Positions 49,128 through 59,692 of a stretch of DNA of 64,000 nt are shown here, in pieces. The stretch covers positions 1,664,501 to 1,728,500 of the forward strand of contig NZ_CP018154.1 in the NCBI RefSeq assembly GCF_001889025.1, in the 5' to 3' direction. The notes beneath the pieces were generated by a model, which was not told the origin of the DNA, did not search any database, and saw only the letters and a list, made by a program, of their open reading frames with translations. The DNA is from Sphingorhabdus lutea. GTDB taxonomy: Bacteria; Pseudomonadota; Alphaproteobacteria; Sphingomonadales; Sphingomonadaceae. Position numbers and translations under genes: made by a program. Within the stretch, counting starts at the first letter, position 1. Every line of letters starts with the position of its first letter.

Positions 49128-49922
49128 ATGAGCGAAAAAATACATATGAATAATTATGAAAAAATTGCTCTTATGGCATCCCCCACGCGTGAGGGGCAAT
49201 CAGCAGCCGAAGAATTAAGCGCTTTATATGATTTTGTGCCCATTGAAGAAGCCCAGGCGGTTATCATATTGGGCGGCGATGGGTTTATGCTGCAATGCCT
49301 GCATTTATTGCTGGAGCAAAGAAAATCCATCCCCGTTTATGGCATGAATCGCGGCACAATCGGCTTTTTAATGAATAGTTGGCATCAAGTTGATTTGATG
49401 ACACGGCTAAACCGTGCGAAAATGGTCAATATAAAGCCATTAAGGATGACCGCGATGACGACCGAGGGGGAAACAATTACCCATCCGGCGATAAATGAGG
49501 TGTCATTGCTGCGTGAAACGCGTCAGGCGGCAAAGATACAAGTCGAAGTTAATGGCCGCACGGTAATTCCCGAACTTATCTGTGATGGTGTATTGGTGGC
49601 TAGTCCTGCGGGATCAACTGCATATAATCTTTCGGCCAATGGTCCGATATTGCCACTTGATTCGTCTTTATTTGCCCTCACCGCGATTAGCCCATTTCGG
49701 CCCAGAAGGTGGAAAGGTGCGATTTTACCCGACCGATATGAAATAAAATTTACGATATTGGAAAGGCATAAACGTCCCGTCAGTGCAGTTGCCGATCAAC
49801 GCGAAATCCGCGAAATTGCGTCAGTTCAGGTTGATTTAGAGCCCAGCAGGACATTGCAATTATTATTTGATCCCGACCATGCATTGGATGATCGCATCGC
49901 AATGGAACAATTTGTATTTTAG
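49128..49922 (+). CDS. nadK: NAD kinase
   Basis: The 264-residue protein has the catalytic GGDG (residues 49-52), GMNRGTIGFLMN, and the NAD-binding SPAGSTAYNLSANGPILP (seen by its ends). It phosphorylates NAD to NADP. tRNA-Asn follows 63 bp downstream. Start ATG 49128 is supported by alignment of GGDG at the usual distance. Confidence 0.95.
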   Translation: MSEKIHMNNYEKIALMASPTREGQSAAEELSALYDFVPIEEAQAVIILGGDGFMLQCLHLLLEQRKSIPVYGMNRGTIGFLMNSWHQVDLMTRLNRAKMVNIKPLRMTAMTTEGETITHPAINEVSLLRETRQAAKIQVEVNGRTVIPELICDGVLVASPAGSTAYNLSANGPILPLDSSLFALTAISPFRPRRWKGAILPDRYEIKFTILERHKRPVSAVADQREIREIASVQVDLEPSRTLQLLFDPDHALDDRIAMEQFVF

Positions 49923-49985
49923 GGGCTTGCCAGAATCAGAATCTCGCTGCTATAGGCCCTCAACGCCTTTCGAAAGAGAGGTTGC

Positions 49986-50060
49986 TCCTCGGTAGCTCAG
50001 CGGTAGAGCAATCGGCTGTTAACCGATCGGTCGGGGGTTCGAATCCCTCCCGGGGAGCCA
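49986..50060 (+). tRNA. tRNA-Asn (GTT)
   Basis: A 75-nt cloverleaf with encoded CCA. Acceptor arms are TCCTCGG and CCGGGGA with discriminator G, the D-arm is GCTCAGCGGTAGAGC, the anticodon stem is ATCGG/CCGAT around loop CTGTTAA with anticodon GTT, and the T-arm is GGGGGTTCGAATCCCTC. The fold is complete. Confidence 0.98.
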
Positions 50061-50096
50061 TTTTATTCCTTAATAATTTGGCTCCCATTTTTATTT
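50053..50096 (+). terminator. candidate terminator of the tRNA-Asn transcript
   Basis: GGGAGCCA at the very 3' end of the tRNA (50053-50060) is exactly complementary to TGGCTCCC at 50079-50086, which is followed by ATTTTTATTT. The hairpin would use the mature tRNA 3' end as its 5' arm, across an 18-base loop. Confidence 0.5.
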
Positions 50097-50328
50097 CAGC
50101 ATATAAATTAAGATTTCTGCAATCTGTCTATAGCGACCATATTTATGCAGCATATATTGCATATTTGTGTAAATTAACGGCACATTTAACATAAAGGCCA
50201 TATTTTGGTTCTGCGCACTTATTTGCCGCATAGATAAGCAGCTAGGCCGCTATTCAAATATATTAGGTCTCTGACCTATTAGGGTGCCACAATCTCACTT
50301 TATGTAAAATCACATCCATATTGCTCAT
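50097..50328. other. non-coding stretch between tRNA-Asn and secA
   Basis: I see no convincing gene here. A short hairpin, TAGGTC/GACCTA with a three-base loop at 50264-50278, lacks a T-run. No integrase, repeat of the tRNA 3' end in direct orientation, or other sign of integration at the tRNA is visible. Confidence 0.5.
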
Positions 50329-50357
50329 AAAAAAAGGGGAAGCATTTCGCCTCCCCT
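50329..50357 (-). terminator. intrinsic terminator of secA
   Basis: AGGGGA pairs with TCCCCT, extended by GC/GC after one mismatch. On the minus strand it is followed by a run of T residues. It lies 28 bp past the secA stop. Confidence 0.75.
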
Positions 50358-50385
50358 AATTTCTATACTATATTAAGCTTTGTGC

Positions 50386-53118
50386 TTAATATTGCCCGTG
50401 GCAATGCTTATATTTGCGGCCTGAACCACATGGGCACGGATCGTTGCGCCTTATATCAGGATTATCAGCAAATGGATCTCCTGCGGCATTTGAAACAACT
50501 TGACGTGGCGGCAAAGAGCTACTGACCGTGCCAGCGGCACCGCCATCATAATCATTTGTGTCGTCTTCGCCGGTTAAGGGGTCAATATGGGTGGTCAAAA
50601 AGTCCGGTAATTCGGGCAATTGCATTTCCGGCATTTGATCAAATGCCCTAAATTCCACATTTGATACCGTTTTGGTCACATCTTCACGGATTGAAGCGAG
50701 CATATTTTCAAATAAACCAAATGCCTCTTGCTTATATTCATTAAGCGGATTTTTTTGAGCATGCGCCCGCAAATAAACCACTTGGCGTAGTGAATCCAAT
50801 GTCGCCAAATGTTCTTTCCAATGGCTGTCAAATGACCGCAACATGATGGATTTTTCAAAATTGACCCAATCATGCGGCTCTAATTGGTCTTTTTTCTGAA
50901 GAAATACCGATTCTGTTAATTCCGACAAACGCTCTTCTAATAAATCTGGGGAAACCTCATCTTCCTCAATCCAGGCGTCAATATCGGGCTTAATGCCCAA
51001 AATTTGTTCTGTGCGTTCTTTAAATTTCGTAATATTCCATTGTTCAGGATAGGTACCAGCGGGGCAGCTTTCCGACACAATCGTGCCCACCGTGTCCAAA
51101 CGCATATCGTCTAGCACATCATAAACAGTTTCTGAATCCATAATTTCATCGCGTTGATCATAAAAAATCTTACGCTGGTCGTTCATCACATTATCATATT
51201 CGACAAGCTGTTTACGAACATCATAATTTCGCGCCTCAACCTTGCCCTGTGCGGTTTCAATCGCCTTGGACAACCATTTACCGCCAATTGCCTCGCCATC
51301 TTCCAATGAACTGTTCATCATTCGTGAAAATAGGCTTTCTGAACCAAAAATTCGCAGCAAATCATCTTCTAAACATAGATAGAAACGTGACAGGCCAGGG
51401 TCACCTTGCCGGCCCGAACGTCCGCGAAGCTGATTATCAATCCTGCGGCTTTCATGACGTTCTGTTGCCAAAACAAACAAACCACCTGCGGCGAATACTT
51501 TTTCTTTTTCCGCTGCAATTTCTGCTTTAATTTTGGCAATTGCTTTTTCTTTTTCTGGTCCATCGGGCATGTCGCCCAATTCATCTTCTAAACGAAATTC
51601 AAAATTACCGCCCAATTGAATGTCGGTTCCGCGACCTGCCATATTGGTAGCAATGGTCACCGCGCCCAAACGGCCAGCCTGCGCCACAATATGCGCCTCA
51701 TTTTCATGAAAACGCGCATTCAAAATGCTATGTTCAACATTTTCTTTTTTCAAATAATCCGACAATAATTCTGATTTTTCAATCGATACAGTGCCGACAA
51801 GAACGGGCTGTCCCTTATCATTTGCTTCTTTAATTGTTTTGGCAATGGCGGCAAATTTGTCCTTGGTATTTTTATAAAATTGGTCAATTTCATCAACACG
51901 TTGAACCGGCACATTGGTTGGAATTTCAACCACATTTAATTTGTAAATTTCAAAAAATTCATTCGCCTCGGTCGCGGCGGTGCCGGTCATGCCCGAAATT
52001 TTGGGATACATGCGGAAATAATTTTGGAAAGTAATGGTCGCCAAAGTTTGGTTTTCCGGCTCAATCTGCACGCCTTCTTTGGCCTCAATCGCCTGATGCT
52101 GTCCATTTGACCAACGGCGGCCCTCCATCATCCGCCCCGTAAATTCATCGATAATCACGACTTTGCCGTCCTTGACGATATAGTCGGTATCGCGTTTAAA
52201 CATCACATTTGCTTTTAACGCATTGTCCAGATGATGGACCACTTGAGCATTTTCATAATCATATAAATTGCTGCCAGACAATAAACCGGCAGCCTCCAAT
52301 AAACGCTCTGCTTTTTCAGTGCCGTCTTCGGTTAAGATGATGGAGCGTGTTTTTTCGTCCTTTTCATAATCTTCTTCGGTGATTTTCTGAACAATTTCAT
52401 TCACAGAAACATATAAATCAGACTTATCATCGGTTTTACCCGAAATGATTAAGGGCGTGCGCGCCTCATCAATTAAAATAGAATCCACTTCATCGACGAT
52501 AGAAAAATTAAATTTGCGCTGCACCATTTCATCACGCGAATGTTTCATATTATCGCGAAGATAATCAAAGCCAAGTTCATTATTTGTGGCATATGTAATG
52601 TCACATGCATAAGCAGCCTTGCGCTCTTCCTCTTCAATATTGGGAACTACCACGCCAGTGGTCAGTCCCAAAAAACCATATAGTTTGGACATTGTTTCGG
52701 CGTCACGGCGGGCCAAATAGTCATTCACGGTTACAACATGAACGCCCTTACCCTCCAATGCATTAAGATATGACGCCAATGTCGCGACAAGCGTTTTACC
52801 CTCACCCGTTTTCATTTCGGCAATTTCACCGCGATGAAGAACAATGCCGCCAACCATTTGCACGTCAAAATGGCGCATGCCAAAAACACGAACAGATGCT
52901 TCACGCACTGTGGCAAATGCCTCTGGCAGAATATCATCCAATGTTTCGCCTGCGGTTAAACGATCGCGAAATATTTGTGTTTGCGCCTTTAACGCTTCAT
53001 CGCTTAACGCCTGAATCTCTGGCTCTAAATCATTAATTTTATGCACAATTTTCAAAATTGATTTTACATAACGGTCATTTGATGAACCAAAAACAGACTT
53101 TACTAAAGATCCGAACAT
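50386..53118 (-). CDS. secA: preprotein translocase ATPase SecA
   Basis: The 910-residue protein has DEAD-motor motifs ([33 protein letters not shown] seen by its ends), the preprotein cross-linking domain, [13 protein letters not shown], and the C-terminal zinc motif [16 protein letters not shown] that binds SecB or lipids. It drives Sec-dependent export. Transcribed alone, with its own terminator. Confidence 0.98.
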   Translation of the reverse strand: MFGSLVKSVFGSSNDRYVKSILKIVHKINDLEPEIQALSDEALKAQTQIFRDRLTAGETLDDILPEAFATVREASVRVFGMRHFDVQMVGGIVLHRGEIAEMKTGEGKTLVATLASYLNALEGKGVHVVTVNDYLARRDAETMSKLYGFLGLTTGVVVPNIEEEERKAAYACDITYATNNELGFDYLRDNMKHSRDEMVQRKFNFSIVDEVDSILIDEARTPLIISGKTDDKSDLYVSVNEIVQKITEEDYEKDEKTRSIILTEDGTEKAERLLEAAGLLSGSNLYDYENAQVVHHLDNALKANVMFKRDTDYIVKDGKVVIIDEFTGRMMEGRRWSNGQHQAIEAKEGVQIEPENQTLATITFQNYFRMYPKISGMTGTAATEANEFFEIYKLNVVEIPTNVPVQRVDEIDQFYKNTKDKFAAIAKTIKEANDKGQPVLVGTVSIEKSELLSDYLKKENVEHSILNARFHENEAHIVAQAGRLGAVTIATNMAGRGTDIQLGGNFEFRLEDELGDMPDGPEKEKAIAKIKAEIAAEKEKVFAAGGLFVLATERHESRRIDNQLRGRSGRQGDPGLSRFYLCLEDDLLRIFGSESLFSRMMNSSLEDGEAIGGKWLSKAIETAQGKVEARNYDVRKQLVEYDNVMNDQRKIFYDQRDEIMDSETVYDVLDDMRLDTVGTIVSESCPAGTYPEQWNITKFKERTEQILGIKPDIDAWIEEDEVSPDLLEERLSELTESVFLQKKDQLEPHDWVNFEKSIMLRSFDSHWKEHLATLDSLRQVVYLRAHAQKNPLNEYKQEAFGLFENMLASIREDVTKTVSNVEFRAFDQMPEMQLPELPDFLTTHIDPLTGEDDTNDYDGGAAGTVSSSLPPRQVVSNAAGDPFADNPDIRRNDPCPCGSGRKYKHCHGQY

Positions 53119-53246
53119 TATTTTTCCTAAATTTTATAAATATATAGCTGTATTAAACACAGTGTATAAACTTGATTATAATGAGAATATTGCAGCAACA
53201 TTGCGCACAAAATGGGCCAATATCGGCCAAGGGAATAGAATTTATA

Positions 53247-53513
53247 TTATTCTATCTGGCTATCCATAAGGTCAATTGGCGTTTGCAAGCTAATCGCGGG
53301 TGTGGCCGCAAATGATAAGGGCTTATCAAATATATGCTTGTTAAATATAATGATATTATATTGTAATATAGTATCCGATTGGGCCGCGCCAATTTCCAAT
53401 TTATTGATACAAATTGTTTGCAAATTATTTTGCGATGCTGCCGTTTCAGCGCGCGCGACATTATTCGCGCCAAGCCCGCATAAAAGTGCAAAAAGATAAA
53501 TTAAATATCGCAT
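53247..53513 (-). CDS. small exported protein of unknown function
   Basis: An 88-residue frame upstream of secA, same strand, with a convincing signal peptide (MRYLIYLFALLCGLGANNVARA, seen by ends; likely cleavage after ARA). The mature part is about 65 residues with no known motif. The ribosome site is weak and there is no homologous context I recognise, so the call rests on the signal peptide. It is divergent from argJ across 157 bp. Confidence 0.5.
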   Translation of the reverse strand: MRYLIYLFALLCGLGANNVARAETAASQNNLQTICINKLEIGAAQSDTILQYNIIIFNKHIFDKPLSFAATPAISLQTPIDLMDSQIE

Positions 53514-53670
53514 AAATTATATGATGCTCACATAGTGATTATATAGCAATTGGTCCAGTTAAATCATATTAATAAGGGGCAATATATTTATGATAGTTGC
53601 CAATTACATTGCTTTATTATAGCGAATTGGTGAATATTTTATCTCTAAAGATTAATTTGAAAGTATAAAT

Positions 53671-54897
53671 TTGTCACAAATATCTCCTTTGGCGCCTGCC
53701 ACATATCCCGATGTGCCTATTATTGATGGCGTGGAAATTTTCACCGTAAATGCAGGATATAAAACAAAATCACGCAATGATTTAACTTTTATCACCTTTG
53801 CCAAGGACACAATGGTGGCGGGCGTGACCACCAAAAATATTTGCTGTTCCCATGAAGTGGTCATTTGCCGGGAGCATTTAAAATCCGGCATGGCGCGGGC
53901 ATTGATTGTTAATTCAGGAAATAGCAACGCCTTTACGGGCAAAGATGGCAAAGAAGCCGCCGATATGATGGTGCAAATGGCCGCCGCGCACTTGGACTGC
54001 CCCAAAAATCAAATTTTCATCTCCTCAACCGGCGTTATTGGCGTGCCCTTACCAAAGGATATTGCCGAAACGGGCCTTAAAAAAGCATTTACCGCGGAAC
54101 ATAGTGATTATATCCAAGCCGCAAATGCCATATCAACGACCGACACATTTCCCAAATTGGCAATGTCGAGCGCGATGATAGGCGGCAAAAAAATACATCT
54201 TTCAGCCATTATCAAAGGATCGGGCATGATTGCCCCGGACATGGCAACCATGTTGGGCTATATTTTCACCGATGCCAAGATTTCATCTGATTTATTGCAA
54301 GATATGATGTCAAAGGCGAATGCGAATAGTTTTTCCTGTATCACAGTAGATAGCGACACATCGACCAGTGATACCGTGCTTGCCTTTGCCACTGGCGCGG
54401 CAAAAAATGACGTAATGACGTCATATGACAGCATAGGTGCAGATGCATTTTTTGCCGCCTTGCAGGATATCTGTCTGCAAATGGCGCATTTGGTGGTAAA
54501 GGATGGCGAAGGGGCGAGCAAATTTATCCGCATCGACATTATCGGCGCAAATGATGATAAAGGCGCGCATAATATTGGGCTGGCCATTGCCAACTCCCCC
54601 TTGGTAAAAACCGCCATTGCGGGCGAAGACGCCAATTGGGGACGTGTGGTGATGGCGGTGGGTAAAGCAGGTGAAATTGCCGATCGCGACAAATTGTCCA
54701 TTTCATTTGGCGGCATACAGGTGGCAGCAAATGGCCATGCAGTTGATGGTTATGACGAAGCACCGGTGGCCCAACATCTTAAAGGGCAAAATATCGACAT
54801 ATTGGTCGATATTGGCATTGGTGAAGGCAAGGCAACTATTTGGACCTGCGATTTAACACATGGATATATTAGCATAAATGCCGATTATCGGTCCTGA
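53671..54897 (+). CDS. argJ: bifunctional ornithine acetyltransferase / N-acetylglutamate synthase
   Basis: The 408-residue protein with a TTG start is the ArgJ precursor. It cleaves itself between Ala and Thr in PDMATMLGY (Thr193 becomes the N-terminal nucleophile of the beta chain). It recycles the acetyl group in arginine synthesis, consistent with carAB supplying carbamoyl phosphate to the same pathway elsewhere in the window. The inositol-monophosphatase-family gene follows within a few bases. Confidence 0.97.
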   Translation: MSQISPLAPATYPDVPIIDGVEIFTVNAGYKTKSRNDLTFITFAKDTMVAGVTTKNICCSHEVVICREHLKSGMARALIVNSGNSNAFTGKDGKEAADMMVQMAAAHLDCPKNQIFISSTGVIGVPLPKDIAETGLKKAFTAEHSDYIQAANAISTTDTFPKLAMSSAMIGGKKIHLSAIIKGSGMIAPDMATMLGYIFTDAKISSDLLQDMMSKANANSFSCITVDSDTSTSDTVLAFATGAAKNDVMTSYDSIGADAFFAALQDICLQMAHLVVKDGEGASKFIRIDIIGANDDKGAHNIGLAIANSPLVKTAIAGEDANWGRVVMAVGKAGEIADRDKLSISFGGIQVAANGHAVDGYDEAPVAQHLKGQNIDILVDIGIGEGKATIWTCDLTHGYISINADYRS

Positions 54898-54902
54898 TTA
54901 TC

Positions 54903-55745
54903 ATGGATTTATCGCCAAAAATATTAAATAGCAATTTATCAAATAAAAGTACGGCTATATTTAATCTGTTACAATATGTTGGTGCGCATATCATCATGCC
55001 ACATTTTCGCAAATTATCCGGCGCCGATATAATGGATAAGGGGCAAGGCGAGCTGGTGACCATTGCCGATCAATTGGCCGAGCAATATTTATCTCAAAAA
55101 TTGTCCCTATCCTTTCCCGACCATCAAATTTATGGTGAGGAAAGTGCGCATCAAAATGGATTAACACCCCAAATGCTCTCGCAGGGCAAATGGTGGGTGA
55201 TTGATCCGATTGACGGCACATATAATTTTACCAAAGGCCGCTCCCCCTTTGCCATTATGTTGGCCCAAATTCAGAATGGCAAAGCAATTTTCAGCGCAAT
55301 TTATGATCCCGTGACGTCAAGATTTTGCACCGCATTTTTGGGTCAGGGCGCATATATAAATGGAGCAAAGATTGTTCATAACCCCGCGCCGCCACATGAT
55401 AAATTAAATGCCGCCATCAGCATGATGTTCATGTCGCACGAACAGGCAAAATGGGCTAAGAGGCATTTATCGCCAAAATTGCATTATATTCCCATTCCAC
55501 GATGCGCGGGGGAACAATATCCGTTGGTCATTATAGGCAATCATGACGTCGCATTTTTTGAAAGGGTGCTGCCATGGGATCATATTGCAGGCGCATTATT
55601 TGTCAATGAAGCTGGCGGATATGTTGCCCATCTTGACGGCAGCATATATCATCCATTTACCCAAAAAAATGGGCTGCTTGCCGCCACCTCGAAACAGGTT
55701 TGGGAAAAAGCAGCCCAGATATTTTCCGGTTTCCCATCTGTTTAA
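54903..55745 (+). CDS. inositol monophosphatase family phosphatase (HisN-like)
   Basis: The 280-residue protein has the metal-site motifs GEES (about 78-81) and WVIDPIDGTYNF (98-109), and a C-terminal PWDHIAGALFVNEAGG. The Mg2+-dependent phosphatase core is complete. Family members hydrolyse inositol phosphate, histidinol phosphate or PAP. Placement directly after argJ suggests, without proving, an amino-acid-pathway role such as histidinol-phosphatase. It converges on trxA. Confidence 0.85.
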   Translation: MDLSPKILNSNLSNKSTAIFNLLQYVGAHIIMPHFRKLSGADIMDKGQGELVTIADQLAEQYLSQKLSLSFPDHQIYGEESAHQNGLTPQMLSQGKWWVIDPIDGTYNFTKGRSPFAIMLAQIQNGKAIFSAIYDPVTSRFCTAFLGQGAYINGAKIVHNPAPPHDKLNAAISMMFMSHEQAKWAKRHLSPKLHYIPIPRCAGEQYPLVIIGNHDVAFFERVLPWDHIAGALFVNEAGGYVAHLDGSIYHPFTQKNGLLAATSKQVWEKAAQIFSGFPSV

Positions 55746-55772
55746 TACAGATGAAATGGTTAAATTTGGGGA

Positions 55773-56096
55773 TTAACCCAATGCGCCAACCAACCATTCT
55801 TTCAATTGGCCCTTGGGCGCAGCGCCCACTTTGGTATCAACCAATTCGCCATTTTTGAACAACATCATGGTAGGAATGCCGCGCACACCTAATTTGCCAG
55901 GCGTATCTGGATGGTCATCAATATTTAATTTGGCAATAATGACGTCATCACCCATTTCATCGCTAATTTCTTCTAATGCCGGGCCAATCATTTTGCATGG
56001 CCCGCACCATTCTGCCCAAAAATCGATTAAAACTGGCTTGTCACTTTTAATTACTTTTGCTTCAAAATCATCATCGCTAACTGCTATTGTCGCCAT
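55773..56096 (-). CDS. trxA: thioredoxin
   Basis: The 107-residue thioredoxin has the active site WCGPC (Cys31, Cys34). ATG 56096 lies eight bases from GGAG; an ATG at 56102 is too close to that site. It acts as a general disulphide reductase. It is downstream of addA on the same strand, with a 95-bp gap. Confidence 0.97.
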   Translation of the reverse strand: MATIAVSDDDFEAKVIKSDKPVLIDFWAEWCGPCKMIGPALEEISDEMGDDVIIAKLNIDDHPDTPGKLGVRGIPTMMLFKNGELVDTKVGAAPKGQLKEWLVGALG

Positions 56097-56191
56097 TATC
56101 ATTACTCCTTTATCTATTTGCCTTTGATTTAGGGTGCCTTTGCTTTGGCGGCAAGGGGCAATTCCATAAATTTTACTTTCAATGATGAAAG

Positions 56192-59100
56192 CTAAATTTG
56201 CGCCATTTGATTGATGATTTCATCCAAATATGCCCCAGGAATATCAATCATTTGCGCATATTGCGTATAAATAATTTTTGCCTCCACATCATGATTTGGA
56301 TAAATTTTGTGCATTGCTGCGCAGTATAATGCCATTTGCCGGGCAATTGGCTTTGGCAATTCTTTATATGTGGCGGCGCTTTTCTTGCTCGTCTTAAAAT
56401 CAACCAGCGTGATTTTCTGTCCCTCAAAATAAACCTTATCAATACGACCCGAAACAACGCGGCCCTTTATCACCGCCGCAATAGGCAGCTCCGATATCGC
56501 ATCGCCCTGAAAAATTTTGGCCAGATTTTTATCATGCAATAAATTTAATATTAACTGCGCGATTTCATCGGGCTGAACATCATCATGCGGGTAATTATCC
56601 TTTATATATTGGACAATTATTTGCGGCAATTTCAATGTCGATGATGTAATTTTTATATGCTGTAATATATCATGGATAATGATTCCGCGCCGTGCGGCGG
56701 CAATCATTTGGGGGTTTGATATGGGGATATCGCCTGCATCCTCCACCTTTGATGGGGCAAGAGGTCGCGCATCTGGCTTTTCGCTCTGCGCAGCAGTAAC
56801 GGCCCATATGGGTAATTGTTCTAAATCATTCCCAACTTTTGCGGTATTTTGGGAATTTGCGGCATCATTTAACGCGGCATTATGATAATGTGTGCCGGTT
56901 AATTCAAAAATCATTTTACCATTGGGGACATCGCCGGCCTCTATTTGGTCAACATGCAAATTTTGCATAACTTGTTCTAAATGTGTGTACCAACAATTTT
57001 CCGGTATATCTTTTGCCCGCACACCGCACATCAATAAATGTTCCTCCGCACGGGTCAACGCCACATAAAGTAATCTTTTGGATTCATCACGCTGTGTTTG
57101 CGCGGCTTTTTCCATAGCCTTTTTTACATTGCCTGTTTTTTGTCCACCCTTTGGATAGGGAAGCGGAATTTCATAATTTTGCGGAGTGAATAATGAAAAA
57201 TCATGATCCTTTTTCTTATCGGGATTTGAACCAATATCGGCCAAAATAACATAGGGTGCTTGCAATCCCTTTGACCCATGAACGGTCATGATTTGAACTT
57301 GCGAACCACCCTCGCCCACATCTCTTTTTATCTCAACATCACCAATTTCAAACCACATGATAAATTTTTGGATTGACCGCCCATGCCTGCTTTCAAAATC
57401 AATCGCCAAATTGATGAATTCATGAATCGCATTTTGCTGCCCCTGCCCCAATCGAGACAAGAATTTTTTCATACCGCCCATTGGTCCGTTTAAAATATGT
57501 TCAATATATTCAACCGGCCCCAAATAATCGGCGGTTGATAATAATGACATTAATAAATCGCCATCATCCGACAGATTTTTTTGCGATAATATATGCCGCC
57601 ATAATGATTTACCATTGGGTCTAAGGCCATATTTTAATAATTTATCATGATCCCATCCCAATAGGGGGGATGTTAATAAACAGGCCAGGCTATAATCATC
57701 ATCGGGTTGAACCGCGAATTTCATGCCCGCGAGAATATCCATAACCGCCAGCGAATCTTGCAACTTTACACGGTCCATTCCCGCCACGGGCACATCATAT
57801 TCATGCAGACGGGAAAGCAACAAATTGCCAATTTGTCCCCTTTTCTGTAATAAAATCATAATGTCGCCTGGTTTTAAATATGCATTGGTGCGTTTTAAAA
57901 AGGGCGGATTATCGATAATGGATTTGATATGTTGGGCCAACCAATCCGCCATTCGGAATTTTTGATCTCCATATTCTTCTTCATCATCATCTATATTATC
58001 TGCCGTATCAAATACATGTTCATGGCCGCCATCATCCTCATTTTCGTTCTCAATTGGCCCGAATAGGGGAAGTAATGTAACACGCCCTGTATCGCCCAAT
58101 TGGCTATAATGGTCGCTATGCCCCTCCCCCAATGGCTCATCCCCTGCATATTGGGTATAGGCGTTGACAAATTGTAAAATGGGCATGGTGGAACGGAAAC
58201 TTTCAGCCAAATGCCTTTTGTTTAAATCGCTTCCCATATTATCGATACGTTCAAAAAATCGTTCAAATGCTGCGGAATAATTTAACGGACTTGTCCCTTG
58301 AAAGCTGAAAATTGCCTGCTTAAAATCGCCCACGGAAAAAATTGTCCGCGCAACATTTTCTTTACCCGCGCCTGCTCCTGCAAAAAAATCATCGCATAAC
58401 GCCTCAATAATCGACCATTGATCAAAATTTGTATCCTGCGCCTCATCCACCAAAATATGGTCAATTCTTTGGTCCAATTTATATTTGATCCAATCGCCCA
58501 TTGCAGATTGTTGTAATAATTTCGCGCTTTGATTTATCATGTCATCATAATCAATCAGCGCCAAATTTCGTTTCTCATTTTTATATATTTTTAAAAAATA
58601 TTGCGCGGTGCGAATGGCCGAAGCAGCAATTTCGGCATATTCGGCAAGGTTTTTTTGCATCAATATTTGTAATATCCATTCAGCTGTTTCCAACACTAAT
58701 TCGTGCAGAGACGCATCCTTTGACCATCCTGTTTTTACAGATTTTGGTGTTAATTCCTTTGTAAGAAATACACCCTTCAAATCATCAAACATACTGATTT
58801 TTTGGGCATTGTCCGCGCTTAACCATTGCCTTAATATAACGACACGATTTTTTGACATTGGCGATTTTTCACCCGCAATCCCGTCTGCTAAAATGCTAAA
58901 GTTTTGATCGATATTTTCGTTATGCGCAGCCTTGATGAAATAATCATCCCATGAACCATCAAATTCAACCCCGCTAACCAATTGGGCAAATCTAGACGCA
59001 CCATCGCCGTCAGCTATGCTCCAAAATTGTTGTTCCTTGCCGCAACATTTGGCCAAAAATTTAATTAAATTATGCTCGCCTAGCCTTTCGACCAATTTTT

Positions 59101-59692
59101 TTAAATCAAGGGATAAAAATTCATTATCATTATTTTCAGCGTCAATGGCCAAAATATTCATGCATTGGCGGATAATATCACTTTTTTCGCGGTCATCCAT
59201 CAATTGGAAACCGGGTATTAAATCCGCCTCTGTAGGAAATGTGGACAATAATTTTTGACAAAAACTATGTATGGTGGTGATATTTATCCCCCCCGGCGTG
59301 TCCAACACACGGGCGAATAATGTGCGCGCCAATTTTTGATTCTCTGGATTTGGATCAATACCCAATGCATCTAAGTCATGAAATAATTTATCCCCGGGAA
59401 GACGCACCCATTTGGCCAATCTTTGCGTGATACGCTCCGACATTTCTGCCGCACCTGCATTTGTATAGGTGATGCAAAGTAAATTTCGCGGCAGGACATT
59501 TTTTTGAAATAATAAACGCAGCACACGCGCCGTTAACACCTGCGTCTTGCCCGTTCCTGCCGATGCGCTTAGCCAGATATTTTCCGCAGGCTGAACCCCC
59601 TTTTCCTGATCATGGGTCAGCTTAAATAATGGTTTAAAATTAACCAGTTCATTATCACTAAATTTGGCGGAATTTTGTTTATTGCTCATCAT
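56192..59692 (-). CDS. addA: double-strand break repair helicase-nuclease AddA
   Basis: The 1166-residue protein has UvrD-type motifs: Walker [22 protein letters not shown] (near residue 45, seen by ends), the DEAQDTN box, and [19 protein letters not shown] (given by its ends). A C-terminal PD-(D/E)XK nuclease has GRIDKVYF and LVDFKTSK. AddAB processes DNA ends to Chi-like sites for RecA loading. It overlaps addB by 14 bp. Confidence 0.95.
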   Translation of the reverse strand: MMSNKQNSAKFSDNELVNFKPLFKLTHDQEKGVQPAENIWLSASAGTGKTQVLTARVLRLLFQKNVLPRNLLCITYTNAGAAEMSERITQRLAKWVRLPGDKLFHDLDALGIDPNPENQKLARTLFARVLDTPGGINITTIHSFCQKLLSTFPTEADLIPGFQLMDDREKSDIIRQCMNILAIDAENNDNEFLSLDLKKLVERLGEHNLIKFLAKCCGKEQQFWSIADGDGASRFAQLVSGVEFDGSWDDYFIKAAHNENIDQNFSILADGIAGEKSPMSKNRVVILRQWLSADNAQKISMFDDLKGVFLTKELTPKSVKTGWSKDASLHELVLETAEWILQILMQKNLAEYAEIAASAIRTAQYFLKIYKNEKRNLALIDYDDMINQSAKLLQQSAMGDWIKYKLDQRIDHILVDEAQDTNFDQWSIIEALCDDFFAGAGAGKENVARTIFSVGDFKQAIFSFQGTSPLNYSAAFERFFERIDNMGSDLNKRHLAESFRSTMPILQFVNAYTQYAGDEPLGEGHSDHYSQLGDTGRVTLLPLFGPIENENEDDGGHEHVFDTADNIDDDEEEYGDQKFRMADWLAQHIKSIIDNPPFLKRTNAYLKPGDIMILLQKRGQIGNLLLSRLHEYDVPVAGMDRVKLQDSLAVMDILAGMKFAVQPDDDYSLACLLTSPLLGWDHDKLLKYGLRPNGKSLWRHILSQKNLSDDGDLLMSLLSTADYLGPVEYIEHILNGPMGGMKKFLSRLGQGQQNAIHEFINLAIDFESRHGRSIQKFIMWFEIGDVEIKRDVGEGGSQVQIMTVHGSKGLQAPYVILADIGSNPDKKKDHDFSLFTPQNYEIPLPYPKGGQKTGNVKKAMEKAAQTQRDESKRLLYVALTRAEEHLLMCGVRAKDIPENCWYTHLEQVMQNLHVDQIEAGDVPNGKMIFELTGTHYHNAALNDAANSQNTAKVGNDLEQLPIWAVTAAQSEKPDARPLAPSKVEDAGDIPISNPQMIAAARRGIIIHDILQHIKITSSTLKLPQIIVQYIKDNYPHDDVQPDEIAQLILNLLHDKNLAKIFQGDAISELPIAAVIKGRVVSGRIDKVYFEGQKITLVDFKTSKKSAATYKELPKPIARQMALYCAAMHKIYPNHDVEAKIIYTQYAQMIDIPGAYLDEIINQMAQI

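Noticed and set aside
50053-50328. tRNA-Asn as an integration site with an att repeat
   Set aside because: The only copy of the tRNA 3' end is inverted and followed by a T-run, fitting a terminator; no integrase or foreign genes follow.
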